Shown here: positions 37,019 through 45,227 of the stretch, piece by piece
How the letters are laid out: every line of letters starts with the position of its first letter
How positions within the stretch are numbered: position 1 is the first letter of the stretch
Source of the DNA: Clostridiales bacterium
Lineage (GTDB): Bacteria; Bacillota; Clostridia; Lachnospirales; WQUN01
DNA: 64,000 nucleotides
Assembly: GCA_031270945.1 (NCBI GenBank)
Contig: JAISWZ010000132.1
Span: forward strand, 51,453-115,452
Direction: 5' to 3'
The notes under the pieces: generated by a model
The model's input: only the letters and a program-made list of their open reading frames with translations
Databases searched by the model: none
Told to the model about the DNA's origin: nothing
Translations under genes and position numbers: made by a program

Positions 37019-37971
37019 TCTTTTATCCCAGCCCTTATCTCACTCAGCGCCAAGGCCACCGCCTTGGGCTGGTCATATATTGCGTTGTGGCTAGCGTCAG
37101 GGATGACTTTTATGGTCTTCCAAGGCGCCTTGATCTTTTTGAAGTATTCCTCCGCCAATGTGTATACGCACTGGTAGTCCCGCTCTCCAAGGATGTAGCT
37201 TACAGGAACCTTGTACTCCAGGGGATAGTCCCTCTGGACGTCAAACTCAAACAGGAACTCCAGCAAATGCTTGTTGATCTTGTTTGAGTCCTTGTTGAAC
37301 GGCATGTCGTTGAACCTGAAGGTTGGGCTTGTGAAATAGTCCCATGTCAGCTTAAACGTAAGGCCCATGACAAGCTTGTGCTTCAGCTTCAGCTTTCCCA
37401 GCTCATCCATCTGCTTTGGCGTCTTTCCGTCCTCATCAGGCTTGTATGGAGGCTCCCCTCCCCAGGAATTGACTATCGCCAGCTCCTTGGGATCGTTCTT
37501 TGCCAGCTCCACAACCTTTTCGTATCCTTTTGTCCAGTTCTCTTTCCAGCACGTAATTTGAACCATGCCTATGTACACTAGAAGATTCTCCGGATGCTGG
37601 TGCGCGTAGACAGTTCCAAGAACAGAGCCCCACGATATACCCATTACGGCAATCTTCTTCTTGTTGTACCGCTCCTTGATATGCTCCGTGATCGCATGCA
37701 TGTCTTCCAGCAGAACCTCTGCGGTTATTGGGTACGCCATCGGATCCCCGTTGGCCGCAAGCGTCTTGCCGGATCCCCTCTGATCCCAGAAGACCAGGGT
37801 AAACAGGCCTTTCCACTGCTTATGCATCACATGCCCCAGAGTTGACATCGCACTTCCAGGCCCTCCGTGAACCACAAGCAAAACCGGCGCGCCTGGCTCT
37901 TCATAGTGAAGCAGGTAGTGCTTCAGCCCTCCTGACTCAAAGTGCTCTTCAAAGAAGTCTTTCTTTCTCAT
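37015..37971 (-). CDS. Alpha/beta hydrolase, prolyl aminopeptidase (S33)-like
   Basis: 318 residues from ATG 37971, with AAGGAGG 6 bases upstream. It has the S33 motif HGGPGSAMS (oxyanion region), FWDQRGSGKT, the nucleophile elbow GISWGS (G-x-S-x-G), a late Asp in ILGERDY and a His in DASHNAI. These are proline iminopeptidase-type features. The cap domain is shorter than in strict PIPs, so the substrate may differ. It is the first gene of the operon; the MFS gene starts four bases before this gene's stop. No signal peptide. Confidence 0.9.
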   Translation of the reverse strand: MRKKDFFEEHFESGGLKHYLLHYEEPGAPVLLVVHGGPGSAMSTLGHVMHKQWKGLFTLVFWDQRGSGKTLAANGDPMAYPITAEVLLEDMHAITEHIKERYNKKKIAVMGISWGSVLGTVYAHQHPENLLVYIGMVQITCWKENWTKGYEKVVELAKNDPKELAIVNSWGGEPPYKPDEDGKTPKQMDELGKLKLKHKLVMGLTFKLTWDYFTSPTFRFNDMPFNKDSNKINKHLLEFLFEFDVQRDYPLEYKVPVSYILGERDYQCVYTLAEEYFKKIKAPWKTIKVIPDASHNAIYDQPKAVALALSEIRAGIKE

Positions 37972-38090
37972 TGGAAGCCTCCTTTTTATTCAGAATGGAT
38001 CTGGCGTCCCCAGCTCTGTGGCAACCCGCGCTTGCCTAAAAAAGATCACCGGGCAGGATGCATAAGAGCGCCCGTTGGGATACGCGTTTA

Positions 38091-38190
38091 GAGCATATCC
38101 CAAAATTCCGAAATGGCACCGGAAAAATCCTGGCGAATGCTTCAACGCCGGATTTTTCCGGTGCCTCGGATATAATTTTGGGATATGCTT
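38091..38190. mobile_element. MITE-like element, family 1 (copy g)
   Basis: Begins GAGCATATCCCAAAATTCCG and ends AATTTTGGGATATGCTT, with TTA on both sides. Inverted relative to copy c. Lies upstream of the hydrolase operon. Confidence 0.85.
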
Positions 38191-38193
38191 TTA

Positions 38194-38514
38194 CAGAACA
38201 ATATTAACAAAACAAAGTTGCTGAGTCAACGAGCAAATATAGGCGCACTGCCATTTGTCCATGATTGGTTTCCCGGGAAAGCAAGGAAAAACACGGAGGC
38301 TGAATTCATGGCATTTTGAGCCATAGGCTCTCATGCTGCTCCCGCTTTGACGCCCCGCCTATCTCGATTCAACTTTCGCTGCTCGCTTCGCGAATCTTTG
38401 TTGCCTGTTTTGCCCATTAATTAAGCTTAGAGAGCTCGATTCAGCGTCAGCTATTTTTTGCTTGTAGCTGTTTTTTCGCCTTTTTTCGGCATGGCTAGAG
38501 TCAAATATAAAAGA
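38194..38514. other. Gene-free region, about 320 bp
   Basis: I see no ORF, RNA or repeat. It lies upstream of the operon and may hold its promoter. Confidence 0.5.
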
Positions 38515-38568
38515 GGGCCGCTAGTAATGTTAGCAAGCACGCGTGCTTGCTAACATTACTAGCGGCCC
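38515..38568. terminator. 54-bp perfect palindrome, probable terminator
   Basis: A perfect inverted repeat of 27 + 27 bases with no unpaired loop, centred on CGCG (ACGCGT). On the minus strand it is followed by CTCTTTTATATTT, which suits a terminator for the tRNA-Ser transcript 124 bases upstream. Stems this long are unusual. Confidence 0.7.
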
Positions 38569-38691
38569 CAAGATAGGAGAATTTTCCACATCGCCCCAAC
38601 AAAACGCGCTTATTTTATGTGCTCTTTTTATACAAAGCAAAAGGCGGACAACGCCAGCTTAAATCTGGCATTGCCCGCATTCATCTCGCTA

Positions 38692-38779
38692 CGGAGAAGG
38701 AGGGATTTGAACCCTCGCGACAGTTACCCATCCTACACCCTTAGCAGGGGCGCCTCTTCAACCACTTGAGTACTTCTCC
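38692..38779 (-). tRNA. tRNA-Ser (GCU)
   Basis: 88 bases with 7-bp acceptor stem GGAGAAG/CTTCTCC, discriminator G, anticodon loop CTGCTAA (GCU), a long variable arm and the T-loop GGTTCAAATCC. The CCA end is not encoded. Reads AGC/AGU codons. Confidence 0.97.
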
Positions 38780-38855
38780 AAGTGCCCTCTGTCAAGCTTT
38801 GAAAAATTAAATTGCGGCGTCGCTGGGAGCTAATCCCCTTTAACGACCGAAATCT

Positions 38856-38884
38856 ATTCTAACACATCCTAAAAAGAATTGCAA
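38856..38884 (-). promoter_or_regulatory. Promoter of tRNA-Ser
   Basis: On the minus strand TTGCAA, 17 bp, TAGAAT; the start is about 70 bases upstream of the mature tRNA. Confidence 0.7.
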
Positions 38885-39193
38885 GCCCTTCTTTCATTTC
38901 TTTTCAAAGACAATTTGCTTTCCAATCTTTGGCCGCGCTTGTGTACCGCTTGCCTCAAGGCTTAATGCCCTAACATCATATCACAAGAATTAAAGTGGCG
39001 CAAGCCTTTTTTTGATGGTTTTGGAATCGAGGTTTGTCCTGTGAATCCGGCCTTTTTGCTGTCTTGGCCTTGCATGCCCAGTTATGATTTATTTTTCCTC
39101 TGCGGAACTGTTTGGCTCCGCAAAGGGGAATCCCAGCCCAGGGTTCCCCTTTGCCCCTGTTTGCTGCCCCAGGTTGCCTGCCCGGAAATCTTT
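38885..39193. other. Intergenic region, 309 bp
   Basis: No gene. Hairpin CAAAGGGGAA/TTCCCCTTTG at 39121-39153 could end the lipoprotein transcript, but its loop is long and the U-tract is missing. Confidence 0.5.
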
Positions 39194-39709
39194 CTACCAA
39201 TACATTTCCTCAATATCATCCGGGTTTATGTACCACTTGTCCTGATATTTCACGACTTTCGCGCTGATGATTTCGATGTTCTTATCCTCGTCGCCTTTCA
39301 AGGTCATTTCAACCTGAAGCTCATAGCCGTCTTGAAGTTTCACTTCCGAGAATGGCCCGTACTCCTGATCCCAGTATTGAACCAGCTCTTCCAAGTCGTC
39401 TTCGCTCAAGCGCTCCTTATCCAGGAACCTGTAGGTCAGCCTGTAGTTTTCCCCGTATTTGTCAATAAGGTGCGCCCTCTCAAGCCCGTACGTTATATCC
39501 ATCTCTTCTTGTCCAGTTTTCAAGAGCTGCTCCGAGTTCTCTATCAACTTTTGAGCGTCCATAAAGTATTTGGGCACAGTGTCCAGCAGAACTCTTCCCT
39601 GGCCGGTCTCTATGGCATGAGTAACCAGGTCGAAAGGCTCAGCGTAGCTGGCTGCGCAACCCGTCAGCAGCCATGCGCATAGCGCGAACGCGACACATTT
39701 CTTGAGCAT
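39194..39709 (-). CDS. Lipoprotein of unknown function
   Basis: 171 residues with signal sequence MLKKCVAFALCAWLLTGC; the lipobox is LLTGC with Cys18 as the lipidated residue. The mature part is a small acidic alpha+beta domain (DLVTHAIETGQGRVLLDTVPKYFMDAQKLI.. YELQVEMTLKGDEDKNIEIISAKVVKYQDKWYINPDD), resembling NTF2-like or DUF4878-type lipoproteins with a KxxKWYI end. AAGGAG precedes ATG 39709. It is surface-anchored; the function is unknown. Confidence 0.8.
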   Translation of the reverse strand: MLKKCVAFALCAWLLTGCAASYAEPFDLVTHAIETGQGRVLLDTVPKYFMDAQKLIENSEQLLKTGQEEMDITYGLERAHLIDKYGENYRLTYRFLDKERLSEDDLEELVQYWDQEYGPFSEVKLQDGYELQVEMTLKGDEDKNIEIISAKVVKYQDKWYINPDDIEEMYW

Positions 39710-39740
39710 TGTTCTCCTTCTTTCTAAATATTTATGCTAT

Positions 39741-39767
39741 AATTCTTTATGTCATTTGTTTCTTCTT
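39741..39767 (+). repeat. 27-bp direct repeat, left copy
   Basis: Identical to 39911-39937. It flanks the family 2 element. Confidence 0.95.
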
Positions 39768-39775
39768 TATAATTA

Positions 39776-39902
39776 TGATTCTACCGTAACAACCACTGGA
39801 CAAATAGACGTAAATGTCATAAACACAAGATTTGTCCGCCGCATCAGCCTTTAGTCGAAGCCTGGATTTTAGGGCCTCGATGGAGTTCTTACGGCAGAAT
39901 CA
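39776..39902. mobile_element. MITE-like element, family 2 (copy b)
   Basis: 127 bp with 14-bp ends TGATTCTACCGTAA and TTACGGCAGAATCA. The left-end variant base is the mirror of that in copy a. The middle is different and longer. Confidence 0.75.
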
Positions 39903-39910
39903 TTATTATA

Positions 39911-39937
39911 AATTCTTTATGTCATTTGTTTCTTCTT
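39911..39937 (+). repeat. 27-bp direct repeat, right copy
   Basis: Identical to 39741-39767. Confidence 0.95.
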
Positions 39938-40245
39938 CCGCTCAAGCAAGCCGCTGAGAAGAATTTATCTCTCAAGATTTTTGGCTGAAATTTTCTTTTC
40001 GTTGCCCGCCTCAGCGCGTATCCCAAGGCCGCTCCAGCTAACGATAAGAAAATTCTTAATTATGCCCGCTTGTCCCGCTTATCTATTCGAATTCCGATGT
40101 TCCAGCTGAACACCTGAGATGCCAGATATCCTGACCAAGCCTTGGTTTCGTCCGTTCGTTGGACATCCGCTTGGGTGAAAAGCTCATTTCTTTGCTCTCA
40201 TCGGGCGGCAGCGAGCCATTTTAATTTCATTGGGGATATGCTCTA
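39938..40245. other. Intergenic region with a possible worn family 1 element
   Basis: Left end-like GCGTATCCCAA near 40017 and right end GGGGATATGCTCT at 40232-40244, directly touching copy h. The interior is not recognisable. No gene. Confidence 0.4.
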
Positions 40246-40375
40246 AGAGCATATCCCCAAATTATATCCGAGGTGCCGTAAAAGTCCGGTGTTTGCTCGC
40301 AGAAGCCCGAGCAAACTAGTTGAAGCATTCGCCAGGACTTTTACGGCACCAATACGGAATTTTGGGATATGCTTT
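40246..40375. mobile_element. MITE-like element, family 1 (copy h)
   Basis: AGAGCATATCCCCAAATT...AATTTTGGGATATGCTTT. Nearly identical inside to copy a (GTGCCGTAAAAGTCC dyad and TTTGCTCGCAGAAGCC). Lies downstream of the nitroreductase gene. Confidence 0.85.
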
Positions 40376-40568
40376 AATTGTATCATCTGAAAACCCGTTT
40401 CACAACTTAAAATCTGCCAAAGCTATGGGCGAAGCGCTTTAAAACGCTTTTAACTCAAGCTTTTCTTCGAAAATAAAAAGTTTTCAAAAAAGCGCCTGCC
40501 AACTCAAAATTTACATTTAAAGCTTGCCTCTATCAAAACGCGCATCAAAGGCTTTGATTTTGGCATGC
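40376..40568. other. Spacer before the nitroreductase terminator
   Basis: No gene or RNA seen in this 193 bp. Confidence 0.5.
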
Positions 40569-40597
40569 AAAAAAGCCCCTGTTTCAAACAGGGGCTT
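40569..40597. terminator. Terminator of the nitroreductase gene
   Basis: Stem AAAGCCCCTGTTT/AAACAGGGGCTTT with a short loop, with U-tracts on the minus strand (CTTTTTTGC). Confidence 0.92.
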
Positions 40598-40605
40598 TGC
40601 TCACA

Positions 40606-41190
40606 CTACCTAACAATGTTGATTGTCCCTCTGATGCGTTCAGGGGCGGTCGGAGCGTCAACGGGGTGGCCTATCGCAAGGCTTCCGCATACCACGTGGT
40701 CAGCGGGAATCCCGAATTCGGACAGGCACTCAACTACCTCGGGATCGTTCCTGAGCCAGTATATCTGGTTGACGTAGCAGGTTCCCAATCCCATGGAAAA
40801 CGCCGCAAGCATGAGGTTCTGCAGCGCCATCGCGCAGTCGACAATGCCGTTCTGGTAGCCTATCTTGTTTGTCGCTATTATGAGCGTTGGCGCTCCGTAG
40901 AAGAAGTTGTAGCCTTCCTCAAAGCTTTTCTCTTTCGCTTGCGCTTTTGCGGGGTAATCGTCATCCGGCTCCCAGCGCTGCATCGCTTCCTTTACGATTC
41001 TGTTTATCCGATTCAAAATGCTTTTGCGTGACACAGCCGTGAAAAGCCAGCTCTGGCTGTTGCTTCCGCTTGGCGCCCATATCGCGGCGTCCAGCACGTC
41101 GGTTATGTCGTCAGCGGAAACCTGTTCTGGGGTGAAGTTGCGTATGCTCCTGCGACCTTTTACAAGCGTCATGATATCTGTCGCTACCAT
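40606..41190 (-). CDS. Nitroreductase family protein
   Basis: 194 residues from ATG 41190, with AAGGGAG 7 bases upstream (an ATG six bases earlier is too close). It has RRSIRNFTPEQV, the N-terminal FMN-binding motif of nitroreductases, then DAAIWAPSGSNSQSW (a substrate and FMN loop) and the C-terminal GTCYVNQIYWLRNDPEV..ALAIGHP. These FMN-dependent enzymes reduce nitro, quinone or related compounds with NAD(P)H. The member is short and compact, like the small oxygen-insensitive types. It is a single-gene unit with its own terminator. Confidence 0.9.
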   Translation of the reverse strand: MVATDIMTLVKGRRSIRNFTPEQVSADDITDVLDAAIWAPSGSNSQSWLFTAVSRKSILNRINRIVKEAMQRWEPDDDYPAKAQAKEKSFEEGYNFFYGAPTLIIATNKIGYQNGIVDCAMALQNLMLAAFSMGLGTCYVNQIYWLRNDPEVVECLSEFGIPADHVVCGSLAIGHPVDAPTAPERIRGTINIVR

Positions 41191-41601
41191 AAGCATGCTC
41201 CCTTGTGTTTATTTGTGGATCTCCTGAAAATCTGGTCTTGATCAACTTCTTTGGACTTCAGGGCCAAACCATTGTACACCTGCTTGGCTCAAAAGAAAAC
41301 CAAAATTTAATTCTATCCAACCCGCAGCAGGGCGCGAAATCGCTTGAAATTTCTTTTAACTGACTCAATAAGGCTGATTTTCTGGGGTTTTGTCGCAATT
41401 GATGGATTGCAATGAAGAATAACCGTCTCTGGCTATTTGTTATCCAATTTATGGCATATATGTTTTGTCGACTAGGTGGTTGACATATGCATAGATTTCC
41501 CAGACACATAACTCTGTCGAATTGCCTCGGTCTCTCCAAAGGCAACTCCAAAAATCATTATGCCCCCTAAATACTCGAGCCGGCTTGCAAATCATATATC
41601 C
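41191..41601. other. Intergenic region, 411 bp
   Basis: No gene, RNA or repeat that I can support. Confidence 0.5.
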
Positions 41602-44598
41602 CTAAAACTTTATCTCGCAGTTAGGCATTGCCCTTCTAAGGTCATTGATCGCGGTGTCCGAGATGGGATTGTCGTATATCTCCAACACAGTCAGGTTGGT
41701 CAGCTGGGCTAGCGGGCTTGGATCCTCTATGTGAGCGCCAGATATATACAGCGTCGTCAAGCTTTTGAGATTCGAAAGAGGCTTGACATCAATGATCGGA
41801 TTATTCTTCACGCTCAGCACTTTAAGGCTTGAGAGGCTCGCGAGAGGGCTGACGTCTATGATGTTGTTCCCGTCAATGTAAAGGGTGCGCAACTTGGAAT
41901 GGTTCGCCAGTGGGCTTGCATTTGTCAACTTGTTGTTGCCCGAAATCCTGAATTCCTCCAAATCCGGCATGTTGGAGACGCAGCTGATGTCGCTGATCTC
42001 GTTGAAGCTCACATTCAGGAAGGTAAGCCTTCTTGTTTCAGCCAATGAGCCTATGCCGGTTAACCTATTGAAAGCCAAGTTGAGCGAGCGCAAGTTGCTT
42101 AGGCCAGCAAGAGGCTTGGCATCTGATATCTCGTTTCCCTCCAGCTGAAGGCGCTCCAGGTTCGAAAGCCCTGAAAGCGGATTTGCGTCTCTCACTTTGT
42201 TTGAGTAAAGCTCAAGAGCCTTGAGATTCTTAAGCCCAGAGAGAGCGCTTATGTCCTCGAATTGGTTGTGCCCAAGCCTTAGCTCAGTCAGGTTTCCCAA
42301 CCCTGCCAACGGCTTTGCGTCTTTTGCCAAATTTTCAGTCAGATCAAGAAAAGTGAGGGTTTTAAGTGTTGAAAGAGGCCCGGCATCTGTAAGGCCGCAA
42401 TTTTTTATCGTTAGCGAGGCCAGGTTCGGCAGCAGGTACAACCGTTCCAGCTCGCTGCGTTCCGCACCCGTTCCGTTAAGCGTTATGGAAGATACGGCAG
42501 CTTCATATTGCTGCCCGTTTATCTCTATGTAAGAATTGGGGCGAGGCGTTGGAACCGCTGTGGGCTTCGGAGTAGGCTTGGGCTTGGGCGTCGATGTCGG
42601 CGCTAATGTCGGCGCTTCCGTAGGCTCTTCTGTAGGCGCCTCCGTAACCTCTTCCGTCGGTGCCTCCGTAGGCTCTTCTGTTGGAACCTCCGTAGGCTCT
42701 TCTGTTGGCGCCTCTGTCACAGCAACTATGGATGGAGTGGGCAAAGCTTCAGGGACAGGATCGACTGCCTCGTTTGCAGGCTCTGTTTCAAGCGCATCTT
42801 TGATCTCAGGCTCAGTTTCTGATGGTTCCGCATCAGGCTCTGCGGCCGCGGCTACCATTGGGCTGTCATTAAAGGCAATGTTTGAAAGCGTATTTCTAGC
42901 GGCGACAAATACAACCGTAAACACCAAGGCGACAACCATCATCGCTCCCAACACCAGCGCCGCGATTTTGCTTCCTTCCCGCCGCTTCACAGTTGTGCGC
43001 TTAACAATTACGGGCGTTGCGTCTTCACGCTTTGCGTCTTCGAGCTTTGCCTCTTCTAGCTTTATGTCTTCGGGCTTTATGTCTTCGGGCTTCAAATCAT
43101 CAAATTTCACTTCGGATATTACGGATATCACATCGGTAATCTCATCTTCATACACGGTTTTGTCGTCTTCTTGCATCTCATCTTCAATCACGGTTTTCTC
43201 GTAATCTATCGCCGCGTCTTCAAGCACGGTTTTCTCGTCTTCGGGCGCCTCATCTTCAAGCACGGTTTTCTCGTAATCCAATGACGCATCTTCATACACG
43301 GTTCTATTGTCTTCGGGAATCTCAGCTAATTTCCCGCTTGCGATCACCGCAACTTCAAGCACAGTGCTCTCATATTCCAATGACGCATCTTCAAGCACAG
43401 TGCTCTCGTATTCTAAAGAAGCATCTTCAAGCACAGTGCTCTCGTATTCTAATGACGCATCTTCAAGCACAGTGCCCTCGTATTCTGCGTCTTGAATCAC
43501 AGCTTCAGGTCTCGCGGGTTTGAGATCCGCGTCTTCGCCATCCGCGTTTTCTAGTTTAAGCAACTCAAGGCTTACATCAGAAGCGCCAACTGTAGGCTCA
43601 TAATGCGCCTCGGCAAAATGGCTTTTTTTCGCCGGATTAAGCGTCCGCACGTTGTCTGTAGATGAGCCATAAGGAATCACTTCCTCTTCACCCTCAGGGA
43701 TTATCAAGCCCTCAAGGGCGACTTTCATATCGGTCGCTGTCTCAAACCTGTCTTCCCGTTTAAACGCGCATGCCTTAAGGATTATGCCAGCCACTTCTTC
43801 GGAAGCGAAGGCAGGAGAAGGAAGCTCTATTCCTTGCATGCGCTTCGCAAGCGCTCCATCGCGATCAGAAGGGCTGAATGTGTCCGCCACAGCGGAGATG
43901 AATGGCATCCTATTGTTGTTCAAGAGCTTGTACATAACCAGCCCAAGGGAGTACATGTCTACTGAAGTCCCATATTTCTGTCCCTTGAAGACTTCAGGTG
44001 CCATGTAGTTATATGTTCCCTTGACTGACTGCCCTGCCATAGAGCGATCAATGTTCTTGGCAGTGCCAAAGTCCGCCAATTTGTATACGTTGTCCTCTGT
44101 AACCAGAATGTTGTCCGGCTTCACGTCTCTATGCACTGTGTTTCCAACCGCCAAAGCCTCAAGAGCGCAGCAGATGTCAATGCCCAGCTTTACGGCATCC
44201 CTCTCCGTAATAGATCTGGTGGCGCAGACCTTTTCCAGGCTGGTTAGAAGCTCCATTCGCAGCAGTATGTAGTAGCCAGGCTCGTCATCCTTCTTCACGA
44301 TCTCGTGGTGCTCATAGCTTACTATGTTCAAGACGCCTTGGTATTTTTTTACGGTATCAATTTCGTGCATTATAGTGTCAACCAACGCCCTTAAGTAGAC
44401 GTCAAGCTTTTCACCGATAAACCCCTCAGACCTAAGGGTGCCGAGAGAGTCGCTTGTTGGCACGGGTATGACCTTTAGCGCAGCATGGCGCTTTTCGCCA
44501 TCCTCATTTGAGATTTCATAAACGGTTCCAAATGATCCGTTGCCTATCTTTGACTCAATGCGCCACGCGCCAGAGTCGTATTTCTCTATGAAGGACAA
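41602..44598 (-). CDS. Transmembrane Ser/Thr protein kinase with leucine-rich repeat ectodomain
   Basis: 998 residues from TTG 44598, with AAGGGGG upstream. The kinase domain covers residues 10-290: G-loop IGNGSFG (18-24), Lys42, HRDVKPDN (156-163), DFG (176-178) and APE (200-202), so it looks active. Residues about 365-490 hold nine repeats of a [YDN]x[GSRK]TV[LIY]E[DV] type, acidic and Thr-bearing. Then a basic stretch, TM near 544-567, a Thr/Glu/Pro-rich stalk (about 625-670), and a Leu-rich repeat ectodomain (about 690-998, units such as LSGLKNLKALELYSNKVRDANPL). A receptor-type kinase whose ligand is not known. A MITE lies between promoter and gene. Confidence 0.92.
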   Translation of the reverse strand: MSFIEKYDSGAWRIESKIGNGSFGTVYEISNEDGEKRHAALKVIPVPTSDSLGTLRSEGFIGEKLDVYLRALVDTIMHEIDTVKKYQGVLNIVSYEHHEIVKKDDEPGYYILLRMELLTSLEKVCATRSITERDAVKLGIDICCALEALAVGNTVHRDVKPDNILVTEDNVYKLADFGTAKNIDRSMAGQSVKGTYNYMAPEVFKGQKYGTSVDMYSLGLVMYKLLNNNRMPFISAVADTFSPSDRDGALAKRMQGIELPSPAFASEEVAGIILKACAFKREDRFETATDMKVALEGLIIPEGEEEVIPYGSSTDNVRTLNPAKKSHFAEAHYEPTVGASDVSLELLKLENADGEDADLKPARPEAVIQDAEYEGTVLEDASLEYESTVLEDASLEYESTVLEDASLEYESTVLEVAVIASGKLAEIPEDNRTVYEDASLDYEKTVLEDEAPEDEKTVLEDAAIDYEKTVIEDEMQEDDKTVYEDEITDVISVISEVKFDDLKPEDIKPEDIKLEEAKLEDAKREDATPVIVKRTTVKRREGSKIAALVLGAMMVVALVFTVVFVAARNTLSNIAFNDSPMVAAAAEPDAEPSETEPEIKDALETEPANEAVDPVPEALPTPSIVAVTEAPTEEPTEVPTEEPTEAPTEEVTEAPTEEPTEAPTLAPTSTPKPKPTPKPTAVPTPRPNSYIEINGQQYEAAVSSITLNGTGAERSELERLYLLPNLASLTIKNCGLTDAGPLSTLKTLTFLDLTENLAKDAKPLAGLGNLTELRLGHNQFEDISALSGLKNLKALELYSNKVRDANPLSGLSNLERLQLEGNEISDAKPLAGLSNLRSLNLAFNRLTGIGSLAETRRLTFLNVSFNEISDISCVSNMPDLEEFRISGNNKLTNASPLANHSKLRTLYIDGNNIIDVSPLASLSSLKVLSVKNNPIIDVKPLSNLKSLTTLYISGAHIEDPSPLAQLTNLTVLEIYDNPISDTAINDLRRAMPNCEIKF

Positions 44599-44629
44599 TT
44601 CGCGTCCCCCTTTCCGGTTGCCAGGCTCA

Positions 44630-44688
44630 AAGCATATCCCAAGTTAAATCCGAGGCTTGGCGCCATTTCGGAATTTTGGGATATGCAC
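44630..44688. mobile_element. Short family 1 MITE-like element (copy i)
   Basis: Only 59 bp: left end AAGCATATCCCAAGTT, right end AATTTTGGGATATGCACT, with the central block lost. It sits in the leader of the kinase gene. Confidence 0.75.
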
Positions 44689-45017
44689 TATGCATGCCAG
44701 GCCGCTCCGATGTCACGATAGCTTTTTCTGTCGAGCGCGATACGCCTAGCGCTCAAATCCATAAGTCATTGATTTCGTCATGTTGGTCTTGCGATCATAT
44801 CACAATTTATCTTGTTTTACAAGTCATTTGCGGGCTAGAAAGTATAACATTCTAAAAATAAAATATGCCTAGTTTACGTAATATCTTTTTCATGTCCCTA
44901 TATTTTGTTTTTGTTTCTCACCATTCGTATTTGTTATTCATTATTGTTTCTCATCTTTCACTCCATTACCCCTCATCAAACCTTGTTTCGCGCTAATGCA
45001 GCGCCGCTTGCTCTTTA
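44689..45017. other. Intergenic region, 329 bp
   Basis: AT-rich, with no supported gene. It contains the minus-strand promoter of the kinase gene at 44794-44822. Confidence 0.55.
44794..44822 (-). promoter_or_regulatory. Promoter of the kinase gene
   Basis: Minus strand TTGTAA, 17 bp, TATGAT. The start is near 44787, about 190 bases upstream of TTG 44598, with a MITE copy in between. Confidence 0.65.
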
Positions 45018-45146
45018 GAGCATATCCCAAAATTATATCCGAGGCACCGGAAAAATCCGGGTGTTTGCTCGCAGAAGCCCGAGCAAACTAGTTGAAGCGT
45101 TCGCCAGGATTTTTCCGGCGCCATTTCGGGATTTTGGGATATGCAC
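45018..45146. mobile_element. MITE-like element, family 1 (copy j)
   Basis: GAGCATATCCCAAAATT...ATTTTGGGATATGCAC with TTA on both sides (45015-45017 and 45147-45149). It has the full interior of the subtype GGCACCGGAAAAATCC. Confidence 0.9.
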
Positions 45147-45189
45147 TTATTCAAGCCGCTCGAATCAGAATTTGACCTTCCACGCCAAA

Positions 45190-45221
45190 AAGAGCCAAGC
45201 CGCGAACGCGGCTTGGCTCTT
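45190..45221. terminator. Bidirectional terminator
   Basis: 15-bp stem AAGAGCCAAGCCGCG/CGCGGCTTGGCTCTT, loop AA. Followed on the minus strand by TTTTT; ends the CapA-SLH gene. Confidence 0.93.
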
Positions 45222-45227
45222 GAAATC

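Noticed and set aside
42536..43523. Plus-strand Val/Gly- and Ser-rich ORFs opposite the kinase gene
   Set aside because: They mirror the Thr/Glu/Pro-rich and acidic repeats of the real gene on the other strand.
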